A stretch of 64,000 nt of DNA from NCBI RefSeq assembly GCF_025685685.1, contig NZ_JAGSYH010000004.1, positions 744,001-808,000 on the forward strand, read 5' to 3'. Numbering within the stretch: position 1 is the stretch's first letter; every line of letters begins with the position of its first letter. The DNA comes from Acidicapsa dinghuensis (GTDB lineage Bacteria; Acidobacteriota; Terriglobia; Terriglobales; Acidobacteriaceae). This document shows positions 8,162 through 16,835 of the stretch, piece by piece. The translations under genes were made by a program, and so were the position numbers. The notes below the pieces were generated by a model. It saw nothing but the letters and a program-made list of their open reading frames with translations. It did not search any database and was not told where the DNA came from.

Positions 8162-10741
8162 ATGCATACGTCCTCAGCCGCTCGCCGGGTCGTTATTCTC
8201 TCTATACTTCTCATGCTGCTCGGCAGCGTGATTGCTTACCGATGGCTGCGCCGGCGGGATTCAGCAGATCTAATCCTGGATAAGGCGGACGAGCTTGCGT
8301 GGAACAACCAATGGATGCGCGCGGCGCCGCTATACGCAAATGCCGAAGCACTGTTCCGCAAGCAAGGACGCAAATCTGAGGCCCTCTATGCGCATGTGAG
8401 CCAGTTCATTCCTCGAGCGGAAAATGAATCGCTACCCGATCTGCTCTATGAGCTCAGGAAGGACGAAGATCTTCCGGAAGCCCAAAATCAGAACACGCAT
8501 CTCCGGATTCTCCTGATCGAGGGGATGATCGAAACCAACTACGACGCATCGATGGCGAAGGCAACGTGGATGCAGATCGAGCACGCCGCCGCACTGCATG
8601 GACATTACTTGTTGATGGCTCGCGCCTGGGGCGAAGAAGGTATAGCCGCCTTTTTGCTCGGTGACATTGCAACGGCGAAGAAGCTCGTGAGCCGTGCCTG
8701 GTTGATATCGAAGTTGCTCCACGATCCAGCAGCCCACGTCCGTTATGCAAGCGCATTCGGAGCAGGGCTCGTTGAGTTCCATCATTATGGCGAAGCCCTG
8801 AAGACGCTGGATGAAGCCATACAGACCGCTGACTCTTCCTCTGGAGTGGCATACCCAAGCATCGCCATTAACGCGAAGATCGATGCCCTTAGGGGGCTTC
8901 ATCGGTATGATGACGCGCTGGCTCTCTCTTCAGAAGCGCTTAACCGCTTACCGCACGCGTCACTGGACGCTCATCTCTTCCAGATTCTGACCGCAAGAGG
9001 TCAGATTTTCGCGGATCAGAAGCGCTGGAGCGAAGCCGCCAGCGAGTATGACAAGGCCCTCCAATATGCGCGACACCTAAACTACTGGCGCGGCATTGCC
9101 CAGACCGGTGGTCTGCTGGCGCTGGCCTATATGGAGGAGGGTCAGCTGACCACGGCCTTGGACGTCATCAATGAGGCGCTGGCGGCAAATGCGCAACTTC
9201 CTCGTGAGCTCTATTTCGCGCCCGGCAATCTCGCCATCAAAGCCAGAATCCTCGATAAATTAGGACGCGCGAACGAGTCCGGCATGCTCTATGAGAGAAG
9301 CCTTGCGCTGATCGACTCGTTGATTGCTACGGCGCCCACACCCGAATTGGAGGAAGACGTCCTCTCGGAACTCGGCATAGTGTACACGGGTTATTTCGAC
9401 TCACTGGCTAGACGAGGCGACCTTGCAGGGGCCTTCGAAGCGGTGGAGAAGGCGCGTGGAAGAATTGAGGCTGAGGCGCTTGAAGATCACGCCCTGCAAC
9501 TTCCTCATGTTCGCACGGAGCATGAAGAGAGAATTACGCAGTTGGATCTCCAGTTGCTCAAGGCGGACGATCCCGGCGTCGCCGGCGAGGTTGAGACCGC
9601 TCTCCGCAGCACGGAAGACGTATCCGATCGTCCACAACTCGCCTCTAGGACGGCTACACAACCTCTCTCCGTGAAGGATGTCCAACATCATCTCCGCCCC
9701 GGAGAACTGATCCTGGAATACGTGCTCTCGGATCCTGCCTCATGGGTCCTTGCAATCAATCGCACCACGGTGCACAAATATGACCTTGCACCAAAGGGGG
9801 TCATCGAGGCCGATGCCAGCCAATACCGTAAGACGATCCTCGCGAGGAAGGCCGATCCTGCGCTCGCCCAAGAGCTTTTCAACAAGCTAATCGCGCCGAT
9901 TCCCGAGTTTCGAATTAGCGAGTCGATCATCATTGTTCCAGACGGCGCACTTCATCTGCTGCCGTTTTCGGCGCTGGTCAATCGCGGCTCTTACATTCTG
10001 AGCGATCACAACCTGAGCAACAGTCCTTCCTCGACGGTTCTGTGTCTCCTCCGTGAGCGGGAGGCCGGCACATTGAAAGACTCATTGCAGTATGTCGGAG
10101 TTGCAGCTTCGTCGGATCAGTCTGCCAAACAGAGCTTCGTCGTACGAGCGGCGGATTCCGCAGCGAACGAACAACTTGCTCCTCTTCCCGGCAGCGCAGA
10201 CGAGGTGGAGAAGGTTGCGCGCGATTTTCCAGCCTCAAAGACACTACTGCTGGGAGCGGACGCCACTGAGACGAGGTTCAAGAGACTACCTCTCTCTCAA
10301 TATCGGGTTCTCCATCTCGCGTTACATGGTTACGCAGATCTCCAGTATCCGGACCGCTCTGCGCTCGTATTTGCGCCCGAGAAGAACGGTCCGGATGATG
10401 GGCTTCTTGAGGTACGCGAGATTCGGCAACTGCCGCTCGACGCTCGTTTGGTAACCCTCTCGGCCTGCAACACCGGAGTTGGACCAATCGGCGCAGTAGA
10501 TATATCGAACCTGACGAACGCCTTCATCGAGGCCGGGTCAGAAACCGTTGTTGCAGCTCTATGGGATCTCGAAGATCGGTCGACGGGGAGACTCATGACT
10601 GAGTTCTACGGCAATCTCGTTGATGGTCAGAGTAAAGAGCTGGCGCTCCGCAATGCACAGCTCACTTTTGTGTACGACGGGCTTGCGCCCTACTATTGGG
10701 CCGGTTTCGAGATCGCCGGTGACACTGCAGGAGGTCTCTAA
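8162..10741 (+). CDS. Membrane-anchored TPR-CHAT protease-like protein
   Basis: From the ATG at 8162 (GAGGTG Shine-Dalgarno about 7 bp upstream) the product is 859 residues. It has one N-terminal membrane span ('VVILSILLMLLGSVIAYRWL'). Residues ~35-450 are helical tetratricopeptide-like repeats ('AAPLYANAEALFRKQGR', 'ALSSEALNRLPH', 'ASEYDKALQYAR'). The C-terminal CHAT (caspase-like) domain has the catalytic His in 'LHLALHG' near residue 720 and the catalytic Cys in 'LSACNTG' near residue 767. Both dyad residues are present, so it is probably an active cysteine peptidase. The S41 peptidase gene follows after 36 bp, suggesting a two-peptidase operon. The TPR region probably senses or binds a partner; its target is unknown. 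Confidence 0.85.
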   Translation: MHTSSAARRVVILSILLMLLGSVIAYRWLRRRDSADLILDKADELAWNNQWMRAAPLYANAEALFRKQGRKSEALYAHVSQFIPRAENESLPDLLYELRKDEDLPEAQNQNTHLRILLIEGMIETNYDASMAKATWMQIEHAAALHGHYLLMARAWGEEGIAAFLLGDIATAKKLVSRAWLISKLLHDPAAHVRYASAFGAGLVEFHHYGEALKTLDEAIQTADSSSGVAYPSIAINAKIDALRGLHRYDDALALSSEALNRLPHASLDAHLFQILTARGQIFADQKRWSEAASEYDKALQYARHLNYWRGIAQTGGLLALAYMEEGQLTTALDVINEALAANAQLPRELYFAPGNLAIKARILDKLGRANESGMLYERSLALIDSLIATAPTPELEEDVLSELGIVYTGYFDSLARRGDLAGAFEAVEKARGRIEAEALEDHALQLPHVRTEHEERITQLDLQLLKADDPGVAGEVETALRSTEDVSDRPQLASRTATQPLSVKDVQHHLRPGELILEYVLSDPASWVLAINRTTVHKYDLAPKGVIEADASQYRKTILARKADPALAQELFNKLIAPIPEFRISESIIIVPDGALHLLPFSALVNRGSYILSDHNLSNSPSSTVLCLLREREAGTLKDSLQYVGVAASSDQSAKQSFVVRAADSAANEQLAPLPGSADEVEKVARDFPASKTLLLGADATETRFKRLPLSQYRVLHLALHGYADLQYPDRSALVFAPEKNGPDDGLLEVREIRQLPLDARLVTLSACNTGVGPIGAVDISNLTNAFIEAGSETVVAALWDLEDRSTGRLMTEFYGNLVDGQSKELALRNAQLTFVYDGLAPYYWAGFEIAGDTAGGL

Positions 10742-10777
10742 ATTGAGTTGCCCACGATTCGCACAAGGAGAACCAGA

Positions 10778-12052
10778 GTGAGCGAAGAAGAGCTGAACCG
10801 ATCGCAGCGTACCAAGATATTGGAGAGAATCGAAAAGGTGGTTGCCGACTGCTTCTACGATCCTACTTTGAGAGGAGTTGATTGGCGTGCCGCTGTCGCA
10901 GCGCATCGCGAAGCAGTCCTTAGCGCTCTGACGGGAGAACAGTTTGAGCGCGAGCTAACGGCCCTTCTGTCTGAACTGAAGGCTTCTCACGTGGGCGTTT
11001 TCCGAAAGCATCCGCCTCGGGGTACCGCAAAGTTGGCGATCAGCGCTAGCTATGCGCCGTTCCCATTGAATGGTGAAGACCGCTGGACATTCCAGGATGT
11101 ACACAAAGGTGGGCCTGCGTCAGTGAGCGGTTTGCTTCCTGGAGACGTTCTGCTCTCGATCGATGACAGAGAGTTCAAGCCTCCCGAACACCCGATCTTC
11201 GAAACCGGAAAGACACTTGCAATCAAGATCGTTACGCGCGGAATGCGCCGCGAGACACGACATTTGGTTGTGCCTCTCCCGGCGAGGAAGCGATTTCAAC
11301 TGCCACAGGCGGCTGCAGCGCTTGTTGTCCACAAGCGCCTGGATGAATCACTCGGCTACATCCGCATATCGAGCTTCCCCGGCATCGCAGGTGTGGACGT
11401 GGCGAACGCTGTCTCGGCCGCAGTTGATGAATTGTCCCAGACCGAGCGGCTCATCATTGATGTCCGCGGCAATACCGGTGGCGGCGCCGGCGTGCTTCGA
11501 GTGATGAGCCTGCTTACTCCAGAGCGCTTGCCGGTTGGGTATAGCGTCAACCGCAAACAACTGAAGCTCGTCGGCCAGTTGGATCGCTTTTCGGTCTTTG
11601 ACCGCATACCCCCCACCACCAAAGAGCTACGCCTTCGTGCCCTGATGTTTCTTCCTCATATCAAGCCCCTCCTGTTTGGCTCGCTCCTGAAGCCTATCCT
11701 CCTACGAACTGAGGGATTGGGTGTACAGCCATTTCATAAACGCGTCGTGCTGCTGACGGATCGTCACACAGCAAGCGCCGCTGAAATTCTAGTTGCCTTC
11801 GCGCGCGAGCACGACCTTGCTGTAGTGGTAGGGGAAGCCACTCCCGGACGAGTTCTGCAGGGAAGCGCGTTCGGGGTTGGGTACGGCTATCGAGTCGCAT
11901 TACCCATCGCCGCTTACCATACGGCGCGGGACTGGATTTTGGAGGGCCACCCCATTCAGCCTGATATCGAAGTTCCCTTTGATCCGGACCTAGCAAGAGA
12001 AGGTCTTGATCCGCAGATGGACCAAGCAGTGGCAACGGCTCGCCAGCTCTGA
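10778..12052 (+). CDS. S41 (C-terminal-processing) peptidase family protein with PDZ, Lys-to-Arg at catalytic site
   Basis: The GTG at 10778 follows an AAGGAG Shine-Dalgarno at 7 bp and is preferred over the TTG at 10748, giving 424 residues. An N-terminal helical section is followed by a PDZ-like region ('GGPASVSGLLPGDVLLSIDD', about residues 110-165). The S41 core follows, with 'LIIDVRGNTGGGAG' and 'TASAAEI', whose Ser (about residue 331) fits the nucleophile. Twenty-five residues later, where Prc/CtpA proteases have catalytic Lys in 'GKG', this protein has Arg ('TPGRVLQG'). It may be inactive or use a different base. No signal peptide is seen, so it is probably cytoplasmic. It lies just downstream of the CHAT gene. 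Confidence 0.82.
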   Translation: MSEEELNRSQRTKILERIEKVVADCFYDPTLRGVDWRAAVAAHREAVLSALTGEQFERELTALLSELKASHVGVFRKHPPRGTAKLAISASYAPFPLNGEDRWTFQDVHKGGPASVSGLLPGDVLLSIDDREFKPPEHPIFETGKTLAIKIVTRGMRRETRHLVVPLPARKRFQLPQAAAALVVHKRLDESLGYIRISSFPGIAGVDVANAVSAAVDELSQTERLIIDVRGNTGGGAGVLRVMSLLTPERLPVGYSVNRKQLKLVGQLDRFSVFDRIPPTTKELRLRALMFLPHIKPLLFGSLLKPILLRTEGLGVQPFHKRVVLLTDRHTASAAEILVAFAREHDLAVVVGEATPGRVLQGSAFGVGYGYRVALPIAAYHTARDWILEGHPIQPDIEVPFDPDLAREGLDPQMDQAVATARQL

Positions 12053-12070
12053 TTGGAGAGAATTTGCAGA

Positions 12071-12090
12071 TTGTCCGCTTTTACGAATTG
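12071..12090 (+). promoter_or_regulatory. Repeated element copy B
   Basis: TTGTCCGCTTTTACGAATTG, nearly identical to copy C (15230-15249) and to copy A on the minus strand (2935-2954). It lies just after the S41 gene and upstream of the 88-residue frame and the XRE-S24 gene. In this copy the surrounding frame reads IVRFYELPDW and stays open for about 60 codons from a TTG at 12064, so a short leader or peptide gene cannot be excluded. Confidence 0.45.
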
Positions 12091-12217
12091 CCGGATTGGA
12101 GCTTGAGTGCGATGCTGGCGGAGAGCTCTGTGTTCATTGAGCTGGGCTACGCTCGAATCGGAAGCATTTTCGCCCGTTCAATAGAGTCTTCTGCTCAGAC
12201 CCTTGAGGGACGGACGG

Positions 12218-12484
12218 ATGAAGGAAGTTTCTTCCCAAGTGCACGATATAGGTGATCGTCCGCGAGGACGCCCTCCAAAGCTGCTGGAATTCCCGACAGC
12301 ACATTCCGGAAACTCGAAGTCTCACAGCTCCTTTAATCAAGATTTGAATGAAAGCCGAATACTATCAGCACTGCCTTTGATCGCGATGGCAAGTGTCTTC
12401 AACCTGACCACGTCTGACGCGTTCGCATTCCCAGAGACGATCCTCGATCTCGGAAGAAAGCTGTCCGGATTTGCCGAAGAATAG
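12218..12484 (+). CDS. Small protein with partial likeness to the following XRE regulator
   Basis: This frame of 88 residues starts at ATG 12218 with a GAGGGA Shine-Dalgarno nearby. The N-terminal half carries an AT-hook-like 'RGRPPK'. The C-terminal half has 'LIAMASVFNLTTSDAFAF', which resembles 'KLIVLACVYNLTNDQILAL' in the XRE domain of the next gene. It may be a truncated or degenerate duplicate of that regulator, or a small partner. It has no recognised domain of its own and could be a spurious frame. Confidence 0.4.
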   Translation: MKEVSSQVHDIGDRPRGRPPKLLEFPTAHSGNSKSHSSFNQDLNESRILSALPLIAMASVFNLTTSDAFAFPETILDLGRKLSGFAEE

Positions 12485-12604
12485 GGCGGATGGATCGCCT
12501 GTACCTGAGGACTGTGCTTGAGCCCTGACGACTCAACAAATGTCGATGATCCTGAAGTGCTTCTTAGCGACAAGATGAATGTGAATCCCACTGGAGGTAC
12601 TCGG

Positions 12605-13351
12605 ATGGACGGCATAGGAAGCCAACTCCGCGCTGCTCGGCAACGTCTTGGCTTTAGTCTGCGCGATGTTGAAGAGCACACGGGCCGCCTCGCTCAACGC
12701 GTGGGAGTTCCCGGCTACCGTATGTCAGCCAGTTGGTTGGACCGCGTGGAGCGTGAGAACCGCGGCTTGGCCGGAGCGAAGCTCATCGTTCTCGCATGCG
12801 TGTACAACCTGACAAACGACCAGATCCTGGCCCTCTGCCCCGGCGTGAGCGACACTCCACCGCCCTCAGATCCATTGCCGAGCCCGAACACGACTCTTCT
12901 TCTCGAAGACGGATTGTTGGCCCAACACGCACGTGTCCGGCTTCCCGACACCTTAGTGTCGATGTCCCCGCCGGAGAATACAACCCTGCTTACATCGGAG
13001 CAGCAAGCATTTGCAGCCAACTTCAAGCGCGGCATCATCGGGCGATACGATCGCACGATGGAACCGCTACTCCTTGCGGGCTCGATTGTCATGATCGACA
13101 CGCAGCAGCGCGCCATTGCGGGTCGAAAAGACTGGGAAAGCGACTATGATCGTCCGATCTATTTCCTTCTGGCTCATGACGGCTACTTTTGCGGATTCTG
13201 CGAACTCGATAGGAAACAGGAATGGCTCGTACTTGTACCGCACCCCCTATCACCCGCACCGAGAGATCGGCGCTGGCGATACAGGAGAGAAGTTGAAGTC
13301 ATCGGAGCGGTCGACTGGTTCTGCACGCGACGAGCCAGAAGATCGCACTAA
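12605..13351 (+). CDS. XRE-family helix-turn-helix regulator with S24/LexA-like C-terminus
   Basis: The ATG at 12605 has a GGAGGT Shine-Dalgarno 7 bp upstream, giving 248 residues. Residues ~5-75 are an XRE-type HTH: 'IGSQLRAARQRLGFSLRDVEE', a longer loop, then 'SASWLDRVERENRGL' and 'KLIVLACVYNLTNDQI'. The C-terminal ~110 residues contain 'MEPLLLAGSIVMIDTQQRAI' and read like the S24 peptidase-like fold of LexA/CI repressors, where 'GD/S.V.ID' precedes the catalytic lysine region. The layout is that of a stress-responsive repressor. Its target is unknown; the repeated element copy B lies about 515 bp upstream. Confidence 0.75.
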   Translation: MDGIGSQLRAARQRLGFSLRDVEEHTGRLAQRVGVPGYRMSASWLDRVERENRGLAGAKLIVLACVYNLTNDQILALCPGVSDTPPPSDPLPSPNTTLLLEDGLLAQHARVRLPDTLVSMSPPENTTLLTSEQQAFAANFKRGIIGRYDRTMEPLLLAGSIVMIDTQQRAIAGRKDWESDYDRPIYFLLAHDGYFCGFCELDRKQEWLVLVPHPLSPAPRDRRWRYRREVEVIGAVDWFCTRRARRSH

Positions 13352-13369
13352 CAAATCCTGTCGATCTCT

Positions 13370-13942
13370 CTAGAGGCTCTTCTGCAACTCAGCCAAGCCT
13401 GGCAGATTCAATTGCTCGTACAGATTGAGCACCCGCTGGGTCATGACGTAGTACGTGGCAACGGCGCGTTGCGCATAGTTTGGATACCACGACTCGAGCG
13501 CTCCCTGCTTTTCCGCTCCCTTGATCCGTTGGATATGAAGCTCGATCTCACGCGCCTGCTGACGCAGCTGTTCGGTCACTACGATCACCTCGGGATACCA
13601 CTGCTGCGCATAGAACACCAGGTCGACGAGCACCTGGCAGTTGCGCTCAAGAATCTCAAGGCCTTTCATCCCGCCGACGAGCGGCCAGATTTGAGATGGA
13701 TCGAGGTCCAGTTCGTCATCGTCTGTTCGCCGCTCGCCATGTTCGTCAACAAGGTCTCTAGCTACAAGAACAATGTTGTCGCGATCGACTGCCGCGAGCC
13801 TTCGGATGAGCGTTTCCCACTTGCCGTAGGGGTACATTTTGCGTTGACGATTTCTGATGAGGTAGTACATTGCGGCGCCAAGGAGTGCCACTAGAAAGAC
13901 GACTAGCACAACAACGAAATAGACGGTGCGAATCGTGATCAT
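13370..13942 (-). CDS. Hypothetical membrane-anchored protein
   Basis: The product is 190 residues with a single N-terminal membrane span ('VVVLVVFLVALLGAAMYYLI') followed by a soluble, mostly helical domain ('GGMKGLEILERNCQVLVDLV', 'QQWYPEVIVVTEQLRQQARE'). No enzymatic motif is seen. The start overlaps the stop of the upstream multi-span membrane protein gene by 4 bp (ATGA), so the two are co-translated and may form a complex. The pair also lies 48 bp downstream of a small secreted-protein gene on the same strand. The family is not recognised. Confidence 0.65.
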   Translation of the reverse strand: MITIRTVYFVVVLVVFLVALLGAAMYYLIRNRQRKMYPYGKWETLIRRLAAVDRDNIVLVARDLVDEHGERRTDDDELDLDPSQIWPLVGGMKGLEILERNCQVLVDLVFYAQQWYPEVIVVTEQLRQQAREIELHIQRIKGAEKQGALESWYPNYAQRAVATYYVMTQRVLNLYEQLNLPGLAELQKSL

Positions 13943-14712
13943 CTCTTGAACGCCCGAAGTTTCCGAAGATCGTATTCCACCTTGATGCGCAAAGTGAAGA
14001 AGAACTTTCTGATGTCCTCTGGCAACTCTCTCGGCTCAGGCGCATCGCGCCATAGCATGACGATCCAGTATGCCAGACATGCCAGATATGCCGACATCCT
14101 CACATACGTCAGGGACTCGAACGCCATTGAGTTCCGGACTGTCAAATTGTGGCCAGCCTCCGTCAGTATGCCGATCAGTTCATAAAGGCCCAGCCCTTGA
14201 GCAATTCGAGCCACGTGAGTCTTCCAGGGGAGATTGGCAATCGTCGAGAAAGCGATCATCCCCACGAACAGCTGGCATTGAAGGGCGGAGGAAAGCAAAT
14301 TACCGCGATCAAGCAGAGTGCCAAGTACTGTTCTCTCAGGTGGCACAGGCAGAGAGGCAAGGGCTAGAGCTACCAGTACGCTTACTCCCGACAAAAGCAT
14401 TATGCCCATCCGCACGTCTGGCGCCCAGGTTCCAGTCGGACAAAACAAGTGTCTAGCCAATTCGTATGTCACGCCCAACTGCAAGATGAAGTCAATAATG
14501 GCGAAGCCGAAATACGTGACGAGGTAGTCGTGTTTTGATCCATATACCGCCACCAGGTAAAGAACCACTGCATTCAGAACATTACAGAGGATGAGCGCCG
14601 TAAAAATGGGAAAGGCTCGTGTACGGTGGCGTACTAGGAGAACGATCAGAAGCAGGCTGTGTCCTACGAGGCCGGCCGCCCAGAACACGAGAATCGTTCC
14701 GCTCAGATGCAT
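13939..14712 (-). CDS. Hypothetical multi-span membrane protein
   Basis: The product is 257 residues with about seven hydrophobic spans, for example 'ILVFWAAGLVGHSLLLIVLL', 'IFTALILCNVLNAVVLYLV', 'GIMLLSGVSVLVALALASL' and 'MSAYLACLAYWIVML'. It ends in a basic cytoplasmic tail ('FFFTLRIKVEYDLRKLRAFKR' region). No transporter or enzyme motif is recognised. It overlaps the following gene by 4 bp and follows the small secreted-protein gene, so the three form a likely operon. It may be a membrane partner of the 190-residue anchored protein; its role is unknown. Confidence 0.65.
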   Translation of the reverse strand: MHLSGTILVFWAAGLVGHSLLLIVLLVRHRTRAFPIFTALILCNVLNAVVLYLVAVYGSKHDYLVTYFGFAIIDFILQLGVTYELARHLFCPTGTWAPDVRMGIMLLSGVSVLVALALASLPVPPERTVLGTLLDRGNLLSSALQCQLFVGMIAFSTIANLPWKTHVARIAQGLGLYELIGILTEAGHNLTVRNSMAFESLTYVRMSAYLACLAYWIVMLWRDAPEPRELPEDIRKFFFTLRIKVEYDLRKLRAFKR

Positions 14713-14760
14713 CCGGACTCCTCCGCCGAGCGGCCCCTCGATACCCGCTTGCTGTTTATC

Positions 14761-14955
14761 TTATGCGAAGAACAGGAGTGCAAGTATTTCGTCGACGATG
14801 TCATCTTGAGGTTCCGGGTTCGTCCCCGTGATGACGCTCGGGTCAGTCGGAGCCGGTTGGGTTGTACTTGACTGCGCGACGGCGCGGCCGATTGGCGCGG
14901 CGAGGACGAGAAGCGTCATCGCCAGAGCAAACTTGCGCGAAGCATTTCGGATCAT
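14761..14955 (-). CDS. Small secreted protein, 64 residues
   Basis: The ATG at 14955 has a strong AAGGAG Shine-Dalgarno 8 bp upstream. The product has a clear Sec signal peptide ('FALAMTLLVLAAPIGRAVA', cleavage after AVA expected) and a mature part of only ~37 residues, rich in Ser/Thr/Pro/Asp and ending in a hydrophobic 'EILALLFFA'. It is first in a minus-strand operon with two membrane proteins. It could be a small periplasmic effector or a peptide precursor. The family is not recognised. Confidence 0.6.
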   Translation of the reverse strand: MIRNASRKFALAMTLLVLAAPIGRAVAQSSTTQPAPTDPSVITGTNPEPQDDIVDEILALLFFA

Positions 14956-15229
14956 GAGTCGTCTCCTTGAGCGCGGGTAGCGCTGGGCGGAGACTAGGTA
15001 CTCATGTCGCGAAAACCGACCGATTTACATCCTCCGTTTCGCATGGGAAACGTGAGCAATGTTGTGCGTCCGGATGTAGATGTGTTGTGAGGCGGGTGAG
15101 CGAGTGCACGACGTCAGCTCAATTACCTAGCGATTTCGCAGCTGCGTTGCCCATGCACAACGAGTCGAACAGGGCCATTGACTATTGGGCGCGTGAAAAC
15201 TTAGCGGGGTGATGGTCGCTTTGCTCCGA

Positions 15230-15249
15230 AAGTCCGCTTTTACGAATTG
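15230..15249 (+). promoter_or_regulatory. Repeated element copy C (upstream of the second kinase)
   Basis: The last 18 bases, GTCCGCTTTTACGAATTG, are identical to copy B and near-identical to copy A. It lies 105 bp before the ATG of the second APH-like kinase, just as copy A lies before the first kinase's operon. The 400-bp gap 14956-15353 holds no gene that I can support. Confidence 0.45.
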
Positions 15250-15353
15250 TCTGGTTTCATCAGTCAGTGTCATTCTCAAAGCGATCGGTGCCGGCATGGA
15301 GTTGACTTGGCCCGTCAGGAGAGATTCGGGCAAATGCAAGTCTCTGTCGGCCC

Positions 15354-16835
15354 ATGTCGATTCTGAATCCACAATTCGACCGTTATCGGCTCGTCCTCAT
15401 ATCCCCTCGAACGCGAAAGGTTCTGCTCGAGGAGAACATGAGCACGCTCTCTCTTCCTCAGCTTCTCGTCCCACGTTGGACGCGAGCCGCGCGGAGCATC
15501 ACGATACAAATCAAAGAGAGATGGAACGCGAAAGGGATAATCATTGACTTCCTCGGGGATCATCCTGGGGGAGGTAATGTTGTCATCGCGACCCGTGCCG
15601 ATGAGCACAAGGGGCTCGGCGCATCTGGCACCGCCTGGGGTCCACTGCGGTCCGTACCCTCGAGTGAGTTGAGCAGGGAGGAACGAGCTGTCGTTGAGAA
15701 GCTACTTGCGGAAGGTTCGACGGGCCGGGGACCATTCTCCCGAATCGGCTGGATCGAAGAGCTCTTGGCATGGACCAGCAGAGAGCTCGGGCTGGAACGC
15801 TCGCAGCTTTCTGACGAGGCGGTGCAACTAAACGCTGCCGCGGCGGATGCGTTGGTTCACATCTCTTCAACAAGAGGCGACGGCTATTGGTTCAAAGCCT
15901 GCGGAGGTTCCCACCCGAACGAACGTAGCATCACTACAACGCTCGCACGAAGCTGTTCAGGATATGTTCCGGCGATCGTTGCTTCTCATAACAAGTGGAA
16001 CGGCTGGCTTATGCGGGATGCCGGCGTTCCATTGTCATCGTCAGCCAGCATGTCTGACCACGCGGTCGAGGTCATACGGCGGCTCGGCGAGCTACAGGTT
16101 GCGACAGCACCCTGCGTCCGAGAGCTTCTTCTCCAAGGCGCTGACGATCATCGCTTGCCCATACTTCGTGAGCAGATATCTGAAATCCTCCCCAGTTTGG
16201 AAGAAGCGATGTGCGAACCTGGTGAGCATATTGGCGCCCGCATCGATGCGGGCCGTCTGCGCCGAATCGCCGATCTGATCGTAGAAGCGACACAGAGGCT
16301 AGAAAGTATAGGCATCCCGGATACACTCATCCATTGCGACATCGGCTTTGAGAACATTCTGGCTGGGCCCACGGGATGCGTCTTCATCGATTGGGCGCAT
16401 GCAGGCGTCGGGCACCCATTCATCACTTTCGAGAACCTCTGCAGCCAATTCGCTCAGGATCACGAGGTCCGCAATCTTGTTCCACTTTTGCAGGGAACGT
16501 ATTTGCGCGTATGGGGGGATTGGCTTTCCGTGGATCGACTTCGAGAAGCCCTCACGCTCGCGCCTTTGGTTGCCCTGGCGTCCCTTCTTTGCTGTCGGCG
16601 AGATTGGCTTACAGGCGGCCAAAGACAGTGGCCCTCTTTTCAAAGCTATGCTCGGGTCATGGCGCGACAGATGGATCTCGCTGCCCAACGGATCGAGGGA
16701 GAGGGGTGTAAGTCCGTAGAGGGTATCGGTTGTGAGAGTCAACGGGACAAGCCAGAGGGCCCCGACAGTGGGAGCGAGATCGTGAATTCTGCGCCGTTCG
16801 GTTCCAGATTTCGGACGCTTACCTCCCCATCATGA
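15354..16835 (+). CDS. APH-fold phosphotransferase/kinase, paralogue of 1064-2413
   Basis: The product is 493 residues with the same layout as the first kinase. The N-terminal domain starts 'YRLVLISPRTRKVLLEE', and a central 'GDGYWFKACGGSHPNE' matches 'SKWFKAVGHPNTHE'. The catalytic loop is 'IHCDIGFENIL' followed by 'VFIDWAHAGVGHPF'. The usual HGD is HCD here. The ATG at 15354 aligns well with the paralogue's start, although no strong Shine-Dalgarno is seen. The last ~97 bp overlap the convergent histidine kinase gene. No PqqD or peptidase gene accompanies this copy. The two kinases, together with the shared upstream element, may act on related substrates. Confidence 0.72.
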   Translation: MSILNPQFDRYRLVLISPRTRKVLLEENMSTLSLPQLLVPRWTRAARSITIQIKERWNAKGIIIDFLGDHPGGGNVVIATRADEHKGLGASGTAWGPLRSVPSSELSREERAVVEKLLAEGSTGRGPFSRIGWIEELLAWTSRELGLERSQLSDEAVQLNAAAADALVHISSTRGDGYWFKACGGSHPNERSITTTLARSCSGYVPAIVASHNKWNGWLMRDAGVPLSSSASMSDHAVEVIRRLGELQVATAPCVRELLLQGADDHRLPILREQISEILPSLEEAMCEPGEHIGARIDAGRLRRIADLIVEATQRLESIGIPDTLIHCDIGFENILAGPTGCVFIDWAHAGVGHPFITFENLCSQFAQDHEVRNLVPLLQGTYLRVWGDWLSVDRLREALTLAPLVALASLLCCRRDWLTGGQRQWPSFQSYARVMARQMDLAAQRIEGEGCKSVEGIGCESQRDKPEGPDSGSEIVNSAPFGSRFRTLTSPS

